NCBI GenBank assembly: GCA_018894105.1
Contig: CM032128.1
Location: 25,277,001-25,341,000, forward strand
Direction: 5' to 3'
From: Jacaranda mimosifolia
Taxonomy: Eukaryota; Streptophyta; Magnoliopsida; Lamiales; Bignoniaceae
DNA: 64,000 nt
Position numbers and translations under genes: made by a program. The notes beneath the pieces were generated by a model. That model worked only from the letters and a program-made list of their open reading frames with translations. It made no database searches and had not been told where the DNA came from. Shown piece by piece: positions 11,918 through 24,088 of the stretch (within the stretch, counting starts at the first letter, position 1; each line of letters begins with the position of its first letter).

Positions 11918-12631
11918 GATAATAACACAAATATACTAATATATGTGTATAAATATCTTATCAAAAAAATATATGTATAGGTTATATATATTTTAATAAA
12001 TATATAATATTTAATTTGAAATTAATAATTAAAAATAAAAAATATATAAATAAAATTTATTTAAATTTTATAGATAAATTTATATATATATGTATGTATA
12101 TATATATTATATGTATTTAAGTATAAATAAAAAATATGTTATATATTTTTATGAAATTTAAATTTTATTTACTTCAGAATGAATTAATAGAAAGAAAGAT
12201 TAGTATAATTGATAAGGTAAAATAAAAGTGATTTTAATTTTATAAATAAATTTATATATGTATAAAATGAGAATATATGAAATAATGAGAAATGAGAAAT
12301 AATAAAAAATTTATATATATGTATAAAATGTGAAATATGTAAAATAATGGAAGAATAGAGAAATGAAAAATAAAAAGAAAAGAAAAGAATGAAAGAAAAG
12401 AAAAAAGATGATAATAAAAGGTTATTTAAATTGAATTGAAAATATATTAAATGATTAAAGGCAAATTAGTTTTTTCATATTAAAATTATATTAAATGGGT
12501 AACAAATGAGAAAAAGGAGGCAGTGTGCATGATTTTTTAAAACATAAGGGGGGCGGGTTGTACGTTTATTTTTCACCGGGGGACGTTCTGAACATTTCAT
12601 ATTTCATAGGGGAGGAAATTATTATTAGACC
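10991..12631. mobile_element. MULE-type MITE inserted between E1 gag and protease
   Basis: A 1641-bp insertion absent from the same position in E2. The flanking 9-mers GGAAAGAAA (10982-10990) and AGAAATAAA (12632-12640) match at 7 of 9, fitting the 9-bp target duplication of Mutator-like elements. The ends are long imperfect inverted repeats of about 100 bp; both read inward through a C-rich block, then CCCCCGG followed by GAAAAA, then a second C-rich block. The interior is very AT-rich and non-coding. It contains (TA)n runs, a (CA)n microsatellite near 11878-11906 and an internal direct repeat (about 11690-11850 against 11935-12085). No transposase sequence was found. Confidence 0.8.
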
Positions 12632-15600
12632 AGAAATAAACCTGCCCATGATCCACGCCTACCCTTCAGAGGAGTAATCGACACCATAGCCGGAGGCCTG
12701 ACTTGGAGGGGACTCCAAGTTAGCGAGAAGATAGAATAAAAGGAGGTTGGAATCAACCAAATCTTCCTCAGTTGAAACAGTAGCGCATAACCCATCTCTT
12801 TTTCCGACTTTGACCTCTCGCACATTGAGAATCAAGGTGCTGATAATATGCTTGATTGGCCCCTTTTTATCTTAGTTGAAATCGCCAACTTTGAGATCAG
12901 AAAGATTTTGGTTGACAACAGTAGTTTTGCAAACATAATTTTCTTGTTGAAGCTGAAGAGAATGAACATGGGAAAGTTGAAGTTCGAGCTTATACGCACC
13001 CCATTAGCTGGATTCAAGGGATCTGAGATCATCCCTGAAGGGTCTATTAACTTGTCCACTTCATTCAAAGAAGCGCTTCGACGAAGAACGCTTATGGTTA
13101 ACTACCTGGTTGTTGACCCTTTGCTTATAATGTTATTATTGGACGACTAGTGCTGAATGACTTCAGAGCCATAGTCTCGACCTACCACATGAAGGTCAAG
13201 TTTTCGATGGCTGTTGGGTTTGGAGAATTGCTTTGCAACATGAAAGAGGCTTGGTGATGTTATACAATCTCGGTTGAGGTGAATGAACAGAAGGCTTGAC
13301 CAAAACTGAAACCCTTAGGGGACATCCCGATAACGAAACCTGAGGAGGGATAGCGAAACAAGATGAGGAAGCTTGAAGAGACTAGGGTTGAACCATCAGG
13401 GAGTTCAAAACCATCGAGCTTGAGCTTAGGAATCTCGACAAGACGACTCGGATTGGGATCGATCTTAGGAGTAGCATTGAGTGCTTAATGGTTGATTTCC
13501 TCATAAAGAATATTGATGTTTTTGCTTGAAAAGCTATCGACTTATAAGGAATTGATCCTAGCACCATCGTCCACCACCTGAACCTAGACACCTCATTCAA
13601 GCCAGTCAAGTAGGAGGCCAGGACCTTCAATGCTAAAAGATGCTAAATCATTGAGGAGGAGATCAACAAGCTATTAGAGGCAAGATTTATTGTAGAAATT
13701 CAATATCCTAGTTGGATTTGTAATGTAGTCCTCGTCCCTAAGAATGAGGAAAAATGGAAAATGTGTAATGACTTTACCGATTTGAATAAAGCTTGTTCTA
13801 AAGGTCCTCACCCACTACCTAGTATAGATTTATTAGTTGATTCTGCTACTAGTTGCGATCGTTTAAGTATGATGATGTATTTCAAGGTTATTATCAAATT
13901 TTCATGGCCCCCAAAGACAGGGATAAGACCTCCTTTATGATCCCCAACAGTGTATGCTGTTTTTTTAGTTATGCCTTTTGGGCTAAAAAATTCAGGTTCA
14001 GCCTACCAAAGACTTGTGAATTTTATGTTAAAAAATGAGATCGATAGGACCTTGGAAGTCTACGTGGATGACATGATTGTTAAAATAGAAAAAAGAACAA
14101 AATCACCTAGCCGACCTCAGCCACACATTTTCAATATTGAGAACGTTTGGCATGAAACTTAACCTTAACAAGTGCACGTTCGGGGGTGAGAGGAGGAAAG
14201 TTCTTAGACTATATGGTTAGTCATAGAGGCATTGAAGCAAACCCACAAAAGATCCAAGAAATCCTGGACATCTCACCTCCCCGAACAATCAAAGATGTTT
14301 AGCGTCTTGTCGGAAGGATTATAGATCTTGGTTGGTTTCTTGCTCGACTAGTGGATAAAATCCTACCGTTCTTCAAAATTCTTAGGAATGCATAGAAGTT
14401 CCAGTGGATGGAGCAATGTGACCAAGCCTTGGTCGAATTGAATTAATACCTATCAGCATCACCGATGCTAGCTTAACCTAAGGTCGGAGAGGGTCTATTT
14501 GTTTATTTGGCAGTCTTGTTGCCAGCAATTAGTTCAGTTGTTGTGTCGACTAGACATGGCACCCACTGACTTGTATACTACAACAGTAAAGCATTGTAGG
14601 GACTAGAACACAATTACTTAGAGATCGAAAAGTTAGCTCTAGCCTTAGTCAACGCAACCAGAAAATTGAAGCCCTTTTTTCAATCTTACTCTGTTGTTGT
14701 CTTAATGAAGCAACTGCTGAAATAAGTTCTATCAAAACCTGATACGTTGGGAAGGTTGACAAAGTGGGCCATTGAGTTAGGGGAGTTCGACATCACCTTC
14801 TAGCCCCAAACTACTATAAAATCCAAGGTGTTAGCAGAATTCATAGCAGAAAGACTCAACCTATCTGATGAACTCGACCATGATCCCCCTACATGGACTT
14901 TGTATGTCGATAGCTCAACAACTTTGAATAGGTGTTTTCTTGCACTATTCGCAAGCCGAAAAGCACGACTTCGCCATTAAACTTAACTACCCCATCACTA
15001 ATAATGAAGCAGAATATGAGGCCCTTTTTGCTGGTATGAGGATGTCCATCGATAGGGGAGTCGAGCAATTGGCATCCATTATCGATTCCTAGTTGGTCGC
15101 AGAACAATTCGAAGGAGACTTTGAAGCTAAGGAGGCTACGATGAGCAAATATTTAGCTGAGGTCAAGAAGTTGTAGCAACAGTTCAAAAAGTTCACCTTC
15201 AGTGAAGTTCCTCGATCCGAAAATGAAAGGGCAGATGCTCTATCCAAATTTGCTAGCTCGACAAAAGGAACCAAGGATAGGACTATCATATTTCTGGTCA
15301 TCGACAAACCCACGGTAGGCAGTCCCGACCCAAACCTGATTGGGCAAATCCAAGAAACAGCTTCCTCCTAGCAGGATGAAATAAAAGCTTACCTAAGGAA
15401 AGGAAAAGTGCTCGAAGATAAAGTAGAAGCACGTAAGCTCAGAGGTCGAGCAACAAAATTCACCCTCGATGAGAATGATCAACTCTACAGGAGATTAGTT
15501 TCTGGATTACCATTGAGGTGCTTGACACCAGGATATGCTGAGGAGGTCTTACAAGAAGTCCATTCAGGAATCTGTGGCAATCACTTCGGAAGATTATCTT

Positions 15601-16591
15601 TGGCCTATAAAATCATCAGACATGGATACTTTTGGCTAACTTTACTGAAGGACGCTGTCAACTTCACCAGAAAATGTCCATTTTTCCAGTCCACTCCGAC
15701 ATAACTCACCAGCCTACATCAATGTTGGTGCTAGTTCAGATCATGTGGCTATTTGACCAGTGGGGGATAGATATAGTCAACTCCTTCCCAAAGATCACAG
15801 GTTAGAGAAAATTCATGATCGTTGCGATCAAATATTTCATGAAGTGGGTTGAAGATAAGGCGGTCTCGAAGATAACAGACGCGGCCATCAGAAGTTTTCT
15901 CTGGAAAAGTACTATCTACCATTTCGATTTGCCGAAAGTGTTGATATCAGACAATGAGACACAATTCCAAAGCAGGAGCATGAGGAATTGGTGCGAAAGC
16001 TGGGAATTTGAAAACACTTTACCTCGGTTGGGAACCCTCAGGCTAATGGGCAAACAAAAGTCACTAACAAGACTATCTTAAAACACCTCAAAGCTCGACT
16101 TGAAGGATCTAAAACAAGTTGGGCGGACGACCTCCCTGGGGTTTTATTATAGTCCTTAACCCCAGGACTGCCATAGGTTATAGTCCTTACAGTTTGGTTT
16201 ATGAGTCTGAAGTAGTCGTTCCAACAGAATTGATACAACACACAGCTCGAGTAATCCGCTATAGCCTGATTAGAAATGAGTCTGAAAGAGAATTCAACAT
16301 CGAGACAATCGACGAGCTATGCCAACAAGCATGTACAATAATACAAAGATACAGGTCGAAGATGGCCCAACATTATGACAAAGGAGTTCGACCGAGAAGC
16401 TTCAAAGTGGGGGACTTTAATCTCAAAAAAGTTGAGTCTCAAGGAGTGTAGGCAAACTCGATCTAAAGTGGGAAGGCCCCTACTCAGTAGTCAAGGTAGC
16501 AAAGCATAATTCCTACCGACTAGCGGATATGAACGACCTTCAGCTTCATTGGCCGTGGAACGCAGTAAACTTGAAAAAAATTTATGTATGA
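12632..16591 (+). pseudogene. pol: E1 pol: protease, RT, RNase H, second RNase H, integrase
   Basis: Domains in order: aspartic protease (about 12855-13140; ILVDNSSFANIIF, where the usual DGGSS-type motif is altered), reverse transcriptase (about 13640-14250; active-site EVYVDDMIVK intact), RNase H (about 14300-14870), archaeal-type RNase H (about 14890-15120; WTLYVDSS, TNNEAEYEAL), integrase (about 15400-16450). The integrase has the zinc-binding start (HSGICGNHFGR ... RKCPFFQ, last Cys replaced), LISDNETQF, and NGQTKVTNKTI, where the catalytic Glu of the usual NGQAEVTN is Lys. The C-terminus ends NLKKIYV and no chromodomain is seen. The frame is broken many times. The product would cut the polyprotein, copy the RNA and integrate the cDNA. 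Confidence 0.9.
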
Positions 16592-16689
16592 AGAGACCAA
16601 GATCTCTACTCAACTACTTTGTAATATGATTCCAAATGAATAAATATGACTTATATCTCGACAGCTATTCGCTCTCACCAACTAACAAA

Positions 16690-17025
16690 CGATTGGATCA
16701 TTTAAAGTCGATCTCATACTAGACCCCATATCGGCTTCAAACTGCAAGTTATGGCTTCTAGCCCAAAATGAAATGATTTGATTGTTTAAAGTTGACCTCG
16801 TAGTCGGCCCCCATATTAGTTTCAAACCATAAGTTATGGCTTCTAGCCCAAAATGAAACAATTTGATTGTTCAAAGTCAACCCTGTAGCCAACCCCATAT
16901 CGGTTTCAAATCGCAAGTTTTGGCTTCTAACCTAAAATGAAATGATTTGATCGTCCAAAGTCGACACAGTAGTTAACCCCATACCGATTTCAAACCATAG
17001 GTTATAGCAGCTAGCCCAAAATAAT
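16690..17025 (+). repeat. Tandem repeat, about four copies of an 84-bp unit, downstream of E1 pol
   Basis: Four diverged copies of a unit containing AAAGTCGACC, CCCATATCGGTTTCAAAC and TATGGCTTCTAGCCCAAAAT. Copies recur about every 84 bp, at roughly 16698, 16791, 16866 and 16950. It lies between the pol stop and the antisense gene. E2 has a shorter related block at 31370-31525. Variable tandem repeats in this interval are known for Tat and Ogre elements and can seed satellite DNA. Confidence 0.75.
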
Positions 17026-17634
17026 AAATGATGGCCTCATGCCCAATTTTTTGATAAATGAATTAATTATTCTAAGTGGACCCCATAGGCAACCATCGCT
17101 GCAATCCAAACTTGATAAAGGAACAAATAATTGAAAATCGACTGTTTAGTCGCTCTCAACTTAAAATCGACCCTGTAGTCGATCACTCGTACCGCAGCAC
17201 CAAACCAAGTCATTTAACCTACAAAAGAAAATATTCTAAGTCAACCAAACAATTGATCCCGACGATTATCTCAGAGCCAATTTTGAATGGACAAAGTCGA
17301 GGTTGATATCATAATTTACGAATCGATCGTGAAATCAATCATTAACTTGGTTCTTAACCAATTAAATATTTTGTATCTTTTTATTAAATTCGCATATTTG
17401 ACCAGTTACATGCAAGAAATATTTGATTTTTTAATTATTCATACAACTAGTTCGAAAGATACAAAGTGAAAAAGAAGGGGAGGGCGAGTCAACAAGGAAA
17501 ATGAGCAAAAAGTTCATCTTATAAATTGAAATATTCAATTATACGATTACAAAAATCATTGACAACCATCCATAAAAATGCCTCACAAGGCGAATAGATC
17601 TAAATGAAGTGAAACAACAGAAACAACTATAGGC
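17026..17634. other. E1 spacer between pol repeats and antisense gene, with internal purine tract
   Basis: Non-coding. At 17465-17487 there is a purine-rich run (GAAAAAGAAGGGGAGGGCGAG), polypurine-tract-like but 2.7 kb before the 3' LTR. It could be a central priming site or just a remnant. Nothing else was recognised. Confidence 0.4.
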
Positions 17635-19850
17635 TCAGCTCGATTTAGCTCTTTCTCTCCCCACCCTTTCAGCTACGACCTCATCAATCGCACAAACGAG
17701 ATCATCGCTAGATGGCACAAGCCCTACAATTGAAGGACCTTCCACCTCTTACTCAGACGTAGGCGTGGGAGCTAGCTGGATAGCTTTTGCTGGTCGGGAA
17801 GGTCCTACCTCACTGGATAGAAATGTGCGCTCAATGGAAGGGAAGAAGGTAGCAATGTCGACCTTGCCATCCCTAATGTTGAATGCAAAGTTATTTGCAA
17901 AGTCAAACTCATTGTCCACCTTGATACCATTGGATGGGGAGCAGCCATAGCTCCGACGACGGTTGCAGCAGTAGCTAATCTGACTACGGAGCATTCTCTT
18001 CAACTTGAGGGAGGTTGGGATAGTCCTTAAGATGCTCAATTTGAAGTAGATTGATGTGCGCTCTGTCCTTGGGATGAATATGATATCTCAAGAATTCCAA
18101 CTGGTTTATAGCCTTCTCAAATGCCTCATTCGCATCATCGATCGAGAAGACGATACTGGTATCTTGAAATGCTGAGCACAATAAGAATTGCTACACAGCT
18201 TCTTTTTGGATGCCTAAGAGTATTTTGAAGAATTCATCTTGAGCATACTTGATGGTGATGTTATGCCCATGCATTCGACTGGCATTGTAAGAGGCCTCAG
18301 CATTAAATCTGGCCTTCCACAATAGCTCATCCATTTTGCTCTTCTCGGCCACAATAGCCATAAGCTGAACATCTTTGTCCTTAAGCTGCGTAGTTAGCTG
18401 CTCGATCCTTGACTGCGTGGAATCGAGCTGAGTCTTCCCTAATTCCGCATCACTTTGCTTCTTCTAGAGCTCTTTTCGATCACCAAGGCCCAGCTCGGCC
18501 TTGTGGTAAAAATGGTAACCTAGCTGGTTGACGTACAACAAACAATAACTTTAGTCTGAGATATTTGAACAAAAACTTGGAAGAAGTGGAGAAAACTCGA
18601 CCAAACACTTACCGTATTAAAGTGATGAGTTAACGCCTTCAGAGTTGCCAACTGGCTTATTTCCATAATCTTTTTTCTAGTCGGACATGAACAGTCTAGA
18701 CATCATACCCTTCAAGGGCGACGCTCTGGTTGGCCCCGCTGTTATCATTAACAAGGAGTTTTGAACCTCGATGTCGGTCCTAAACTTAGGTGAGGGAAAA
18801 CTAGGCAGTGGGAATAGGTCGTCATCTGGTCGAGGCCTGAAGAGATTGATCCCGGTCGATTGGGTCAAAGCCCTAACTTTTTCTTTTCGTTATCAGCAAC
18901 AGTTCTCTTTTGAGCAAGTTTGGGCTGCTCGATTACAGGCATCTTCTGACAAGGTGCGAGGCTACTAGACTCTACAGGAGCTGGTCAAGCCAGTTGAGGA
19001 GCAGGTGGCAGAGCTTGCGGCTATGGAGCAACCCGAGGAGAGCCCTATTGACGAGTAGTTGCTTGGCAGTGCTCCTGCACTCTCTGTTGATGAGCCATCG
19101 CTTGAACTCGAGTGTAGTTCATGATTTTTGTTCGATCTGAAAAGATAGCAGAGCAAAAACATCAACATCGACTAGAAAGTCAAGTAAATAATTACTAAAA
19201 GAGTTAATAAGGGCATCTACCTAGTCGAGTGTCAGTTGGCAAATTTAGTTGAGCAGGCGATAAGCATTCCAGCACTAAATTCCTTTCCTCGATATACCCA
19301 AATGCCTCTATTTGACCAAATTGGGTTAAGTTTCGGACAAAAATATTAGGCCAGGTACGTTTCTTATTCCTCGGCATCTTGACGTGCCCTCTCCACCACT
19401 TCTTTGGATTGTTAAACCCAAACCACCCAGCAATCGAACATAGAAGTAGCACTTTTTCCACTCTTGGCCATGGGATGAGATAAGGTAACCAAAACATTTT
19501 GACGAGGGCGGGCAAAGGTTGGAGGTTGGTCATGTATCAACATCAAAACCACAAAGCTATACAAAATTGAAAAATAGTTAGGGAGCAATTGGGCTGTACA
19601 CACTTGAAGACCAGTTAAGAGGTCAGCTATAGATTGTGCAAGGGGAAACTTGAGCCCACACTTTAAAGCCTCATCGAACACAGTTATGCAACTGACTGGA
19701 GGTTGATGCATCCTATCATCGGGACCAGGGATAATCAGTTCAAACCTTGAGGGAATGTGATATAACTACCTAGTGCAAGATTACAGAAGACTTATACGGT
19801 TAGCAAGACTGGAGTAAAGCTTGATTAGCTGAAAGTGCAGCAAAGTGCGG
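17635..19850 (-). pseudogene. E1 antisense gene: Transposase_28-like protein with coiled-coil C-terminus
   Basis: Runs opposite to gag-pol. From the N-terminal side (high coordinates) it reads FDEALKCGLKFPLAQSIADL, QLLPNYFSILYSFVVLM, then FGFNNPKKWWRGHVKM and LTQFGQIEAFGYIEERNLVL. After an intron (19137-19220, GT-AG) comes a Gln/Ser-rich part, then a second intron (18533-18612). Next is a coiled coil (HKAELGLGDRKEL ... IEQLTTQLKDKDVQLMAIVA) and a conserved tail (NEFDFANNFAFNIRDGKVDI) ending at the stop at 17635. E2 has the same gene with introns at the same positions. In E1 the second acceptor AG has become AC, part of the N-terminus is deleted, and frameshifts are present. The fold resembles plant 'putative gypsy type transposon' proteins; the function is unknown. 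Confidence 0.7.
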
Positions 19851-19904
19851 AGTTTTTGACCTTTCAGGATGCTGTAAAAGTGAAATGAAAGCTTTCACCA
19901 CGCC

Positions 19905-19912
19905 TATTTATA
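19905..19912 (-). promoter_or_regulatory. TATA box of the E1 antisense gene
   Basis: On the minus strand CCTATAAATAGGCGTGGTGA lies upstream of the antisense gene. It is followed by GAAAGCTTTCATTTCACTTT and ACAGCATCCTG. The same arrangement occurs in E2 on the plus strand (TATAAATA at 28083-28090, then GGTGAAAGCTTTCATTTTCA). Conservation of the box and its downstream context in two diverged copies argues for a real antisense promoter. Confidence 0.65.
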
Positions 19913-20149
19913 GGCCTAAGCCAGGGGATAACTTAACCGGATAAAACAACTGGCTACCGGGAAATTATTGCGCATCTGCCGGTTGACTTTCTGTGCTGCC
20001 CAATGTAATAGTGGCATTAAATGCACTAAAATCCTGGTTGATTTTTGAAACATCAATGTTACCAGCGTGTTGGACTCTTGTTAAGCGTATCCAGGTTAGG
20101 CATATCAGCTACTCCCTATTCCTCTTCGTCAAACATTTCGATCGAGACT

Positions 20150-20168
20150 CGGGAGTGGGAGGGACTCA
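20150..20168 (+). other. E1 polypurine tract
   Basis: CGGGAGTGGGAGGGACTCA directly precedes the 3' LTR start at 20169. It is the expected primer site for plus-strand DNA synthesis. E2 has CGGGAGTAGGGAGATTCA in the same place (27828-27845, minus strand). Confidence 0.7.
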
Positions 20169-21626
20169 TGATATGGGATGGCCCAATAGGCACAACCCAA
20201 TAACACTAGACCAGATGAAAGGGGTGAAGTAGGACAACCCAATTGGCTATTAGGCCCAGCCCATTAGTGATCGACCAGGTCATTGACTGGACTCAATCTC
20301 ACTGGGCCTTTCGCCAGCACGAGTATTGATACTTTGCCCAACTGACCAAAGTATGGCTGACCAGATCGAGAATGTTTATTCAACACTCAACTAGGGAGAT
20401 ATCTGAATCCTATAAGTCCCACAAGCTCGACCAGTGCATGCTAGGATGACTCACAATATGGGTGTTCACGGGTTGGGTTGGGTTGGGTTTGTAAGAAAAA
20501 TCAATCCAAACCAATTAAATTTAATCGGCTTAGGTTGGATCGGGTTCCATGGAATTGGATCTTCATACCCGAACCGAACCAAACCAATCCAATTTAGATT
20601 GGGTTGGTTCGGGTCGGTAGTCCAGTATACTCTTCAATTTTATTTTTTTATTTTTAATTTTTAATTTTACCTTTTAAAAAATTAGATATTATTTTGATTA
20701 TATATTACATTTTAATTAATGAAATAATTAAAAATTCAATTTTAAGTAGGTAAAATATTGAAACTAGTATATATTCTATATGACCAAAATATTGAAACTA
20801 GAGTATTATATGACCATTTAAATATATATTATATTTTAATTTTTAATCGGGTAGTCGAGTCGGGTCAGGTTAGGTCGAGTACACAAAAGTTGAAACCGAG
20901 TCCAAACCAATTGTTAATTGATTTTGATAGAGTTGTACCCGATTGGACCCGATTACATGATCTATTCCGAACCAATTAAGTTTGTTTGGTTCAGGTAATC
21001 GGGTTCATCAAGTAAATCCGATCCAATGAACATCTCTACTCACAAGCGAGCGTTCATCTTGACCCTAAGAGGTCGATTAGAGCAGTTCAAAACAGCCATG
21101 CGACCTCCATCTCTGCCACATTAAATGCTCTGATAGGCAGTATGCCTTCACATTAATGGCGCGTGCCTCCACCAATACCACATTTCTAGTAGCACTAGGG
21201 TAGTGCGCACTTCCTTCGTACTGCCATATCCTATAAAGTTGGAGGAGGCACCACCTAGAATAGTACATAAAATGGAGAGGACTTGAGAGCCCTCAGGCGA
21301 AGATAAAAGCCTCCCCTGTATATGCGAGGGCATCATTGACATATCAACCACACCAGGAAGGCTATAAATACCCCATTACCATCCTTCAACAAGGTACTCA
21401 TTATCACTCAAAGCCCTTACTCAGCTGCTCTACCTTCTAGTTGATTAAATACTAACTTGAACATCAGAGTGCCTTAGTCGATGGCACTTCAAGTAGCCTA
21501 ACATGTGCTATTGGTTGCGGGATTAGACCCCCCAAGTACATCAACAAGCATTTTTCTCGACCTCCCAGCTAATCGATTGATTGGATTACGGCCCAGTATA
21601 CTGCCAAATTGTCCATACCATCATCA
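20169..21626 (+). repeat. E1 3' LTR, split by a hAT MITE
   Basis: Begins TGATATGGGATGGCCCAA and ends ACCATCATCA. It is 1458 bp long because it contains the 581-bp MITE at 20457-21037 plus its 8-bp target duplication. Without these it is about 869 bp and aligns with the 5' LTR. Confidence 0.9.
20457..21037. mobile_element. hAT-type MITE inside the E1 3' LTR
   Basis: A 581-bp AT-rich element flanked by the perfect 8-bp repeat ACTCACAA (20449-20456 and 21038-21045). Ends: TATGGGTGTTCACGGGTTGG at the left and AGAGATGTTCATTGGATCGG inward from the right. Subterminal GGTTGG, TCGGGT and CCGATC motifs recur. There is no coding content. The 5' LTR is uninterrupted at this position, so the MITE arrived after E1. 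A related family member may be at 42134-42749. Confidence 0.88.
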
Positions 21627-21705
21627 AGGTTCTATGTTTAATCATGGGATTTGGACGAGTAGTTCTCCCCAGTTTATTGTTGAAGCTATTGGTGATGATC
21701 TTTGA
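21627..21705 (+). pseudogene. LINE-type RNase H C-terminal fragment, right part
   Basis: Continues the fragment at 8440-8555 across E1: GSMFNHGIWTSSSPQFIVEA then IGDDL and a stop at 21703-21705. The pattern W-x-x-x-P-x-F-(I/L)-x-x-x-(I/L)-x-x-D-L before a stop is typical of the end of plant LINE-derived RNase H proteins. The join across E1 restores TTTGGGTC-TATG, which supports the target-site assignment. Confidence 0.55.
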
Positions 21706-24088
21706 TGAATATTATCATTTTATTTTTAAAAAAAGAATAAATACGCGTACATGAATTAAAAAAAAGACGCATTGTAATTCCTACAAACAATACCCCATAT
21801 AATTCTCTCCATTGTCTTTCAATTTTTTCTTTTTTTTTTACTCTTTTGTTTTTATTTCTTATTTTCTCTTCTTAGAGCAAATTTTGAAAAGTAGAAAACC
21901 TCATTTAGTTCTGTTAGCTATAATGTTGTGCTCGTGTTCTTTGATTCTAAAGATATCGGTGAATTATGAAGATTTGTATGGAACAGAGTCATTGTTGAAG
22001 ATCAATTTCGATCGGTTGGGCTTTCGTACAAGGGTTTCTTGGTCAAAATTGATGAGCCCATAAACCCTTCTCCGAAATCCGACAGGCTAGGATTGGGCCT
22101 TCTGTTCAAACATCTTAATGTGGCCCATATGGCCAAAATTTAAGGACCAAAAGTGTAATATTATAAGTTACAACTAACAATATTTTGAAAGAGGTTTTTA
22201 AGCCTTAAAATTTATAGGTATGAAGTTGCCTGATCAAAATCCCATTTCTTTAGTTGCACCAAACAATCCTTAATGTTTTCCATAATTGCAAAATATTCAC
22301 TTTTTACTTTTATGTCCGCCATTTGAAGAAAATAAACACATGTAATATTGAGAAAATATTACTATTCAATGGCTAGTGCAAACTAATTCTATTGAAAGTC
22401 ATTTTTTCATAACAAAATTTAATTGCCTAAACTACATTTGATGTTAATTGATTAGAAAAAAAACAACTCTTGGAATAAAAAGAGTATTATGTTAATTAAT
22501 AAGTGAATAGTATGCATAAAAATGTTGAATGAACTGATCGTTTTAAATACCAAAGTACCAATATAAACACCATATGAATTAATCTTTTTAATTATATTAG
22601 CGGTCATCGCATGTAGTTTCGGCACGCATTAGTACTTTTAGGTCATTCATTTTTAATGCATGAAATTATTTGAACTATGAAGTAAAATTAATTAAGATTG
22701 TGTTATATGTTTTAGCATGACAAAAAAGACAATGAAAAATGGAGTAATTTTGATAATGTAGGTTTGTGAGCCTTACTCAATCATTAAAGGATGATTTAGA
22801 GGATAAATTTGGAATATTAATAGAATATGTCTCCAACTTACTTTTGACATGCTGAATTTTTAATTTTATTTTTCAAACTGCATTATCAATTTTACTTGCT
22901 AGGGCTATGTTTGATTGGATGCATTAGTAACTTAAGGTAATGTCAGCCCACTTGAAATTATGAGAGATTACAATAATCTATGCTAATGTAATCTTATTTT
23001 GATGTTGTAAATTATGTTTGACACTACAATATATTCAAATCTTTACCTTATGTTTGATACTAGTTATCACCGTTATATTATTTTGATTTTTAAATCATGC
23101 CTCCTCAATAGCTCGTTTGATACATAAGATTTATCCTATTAATCAGAGTATGTCCAAAAAATTGATCTTATCCCAAACATGTGCCTATTCTATTCACTTC
23201 TTGCACAACATCTTCCCCTTTTCAACTTCTGAAATTATTGTATCACGACACAAATGAGGCTTCTTCAGAAGATGGATTATGGCTATTTGTAGTGGCAGAA
23301 GTAGAAACAAAAGTGTAACCTTTTCATTACGATTGAAGGAATTTTTTCCCCTTCAAAGTAGTTTTGTTTAATCAGTACTATATGGCTTCATTTTATTGAT
23401 TTGTTTTTTTATATTCAATGATCCCACAGCTTAAAATCAAGGCAACCATCCTTGGCATGAGCTCTTTTCAAATTAGTTTCAAACTTCTGCTAAGCTAACG
23501 AATCTTCTCTAAACTTGAACATTAGTAAATTAATATGGAAGATCGTCCTTGATGAAGCAGTAAAATTTTTCACCTACTTGTTATTCTCCCATTATCCCAA
23601 AAAACAAAGAGGCATTTAAGCAATGCAATTTCATCCTCATTAGAGTATCTCTTAAAGATAATAGTGTTTCTCTTTTCACTAGGTTTGCTAGCAAGCATGA
23701 TAATGACCAGACACAGATGAAGAAAAGCATATCAGACCCATCTTCTTAGAGCTTAGGTACTTCTTCTTCGTCAATGTGAAGATTCAACTTGGGTTTCTTT
23801 AGAGCAACACTATTCTGCTTTCTTATGCTTATCACTTTCCTCGATGTCAGAATCGCTTTCAGACTCTTCATTTGCCTCAATAGAAACTTGTTGCTTGTAT
23901 TCTTTACTGAAAATATGTTTTGGGGCCGCCATTTTTGCTTGTCTTTATTGGCTTTCTCAACGAATTATGTGTAGATTAAAAACCTTCAAATCTACAAGTG
24001 TAGACATCTTTATTAGCTCAAGCAACATCACCCCTTGTCAAATCATCATTATCAAATACAAACTATCCTGTTCATGTTCATCTATATC
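21706..24088. other. AT-rich intergenic DNA, no gene recognised
   Basis: No reading frame with recognisable character. Around 22910-23170 motifs such as GCTATGTTTGATTGGATG and CTCGTTTGATACATAAG resemble ends of small plant MITEs, but matching pairs and target duplications could not be fixed. Minus-strand sequence at about 23790-24080 is acidic and Lys-rich and may be the decayed tail of the hAT transposase that begins further right. Confidence 0.45.

Larger units (their letters stand above)
8556..21626 (+). mobile_element. Element 1 (E1): Ty3/gypsy LTR retrotransposon, Tat-type, with antisense gene
   Basis: A 13.1-kb element with LTRs at 8556-9403 and 20169-21626. Order: 5' LTR, primer-binding site, gag, protease, reverse transcriptase, RNase H, second (archaeal-type) RNase H, integrase, tandem repeats, antisense gene, polypurine tract, 3' LTR. 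The second RNase H domain and the antisense extra ORF are traits of the plant Tat lineage. Flanking 5-mers are GGGTC (8551-8555) and GGTTC (21628-21632, after one extra A), an imperfect target duplication. Two later insertions sit inside it: a MULE-type MITE (10991-12631) and a hAT MITE (20457-21037). Many stops and frameshifts show that it is dead. It belongs to the same family as E2. Confidence 0.92.

Noticed and set aside
10991..12631. Reading the AT-rich block as an intron between gag and pol, as known near pol in Ogre elements
   Set aside because: Long inverted ends, a near-matching 9-bp duplication and absence from E2 favour an insertion.
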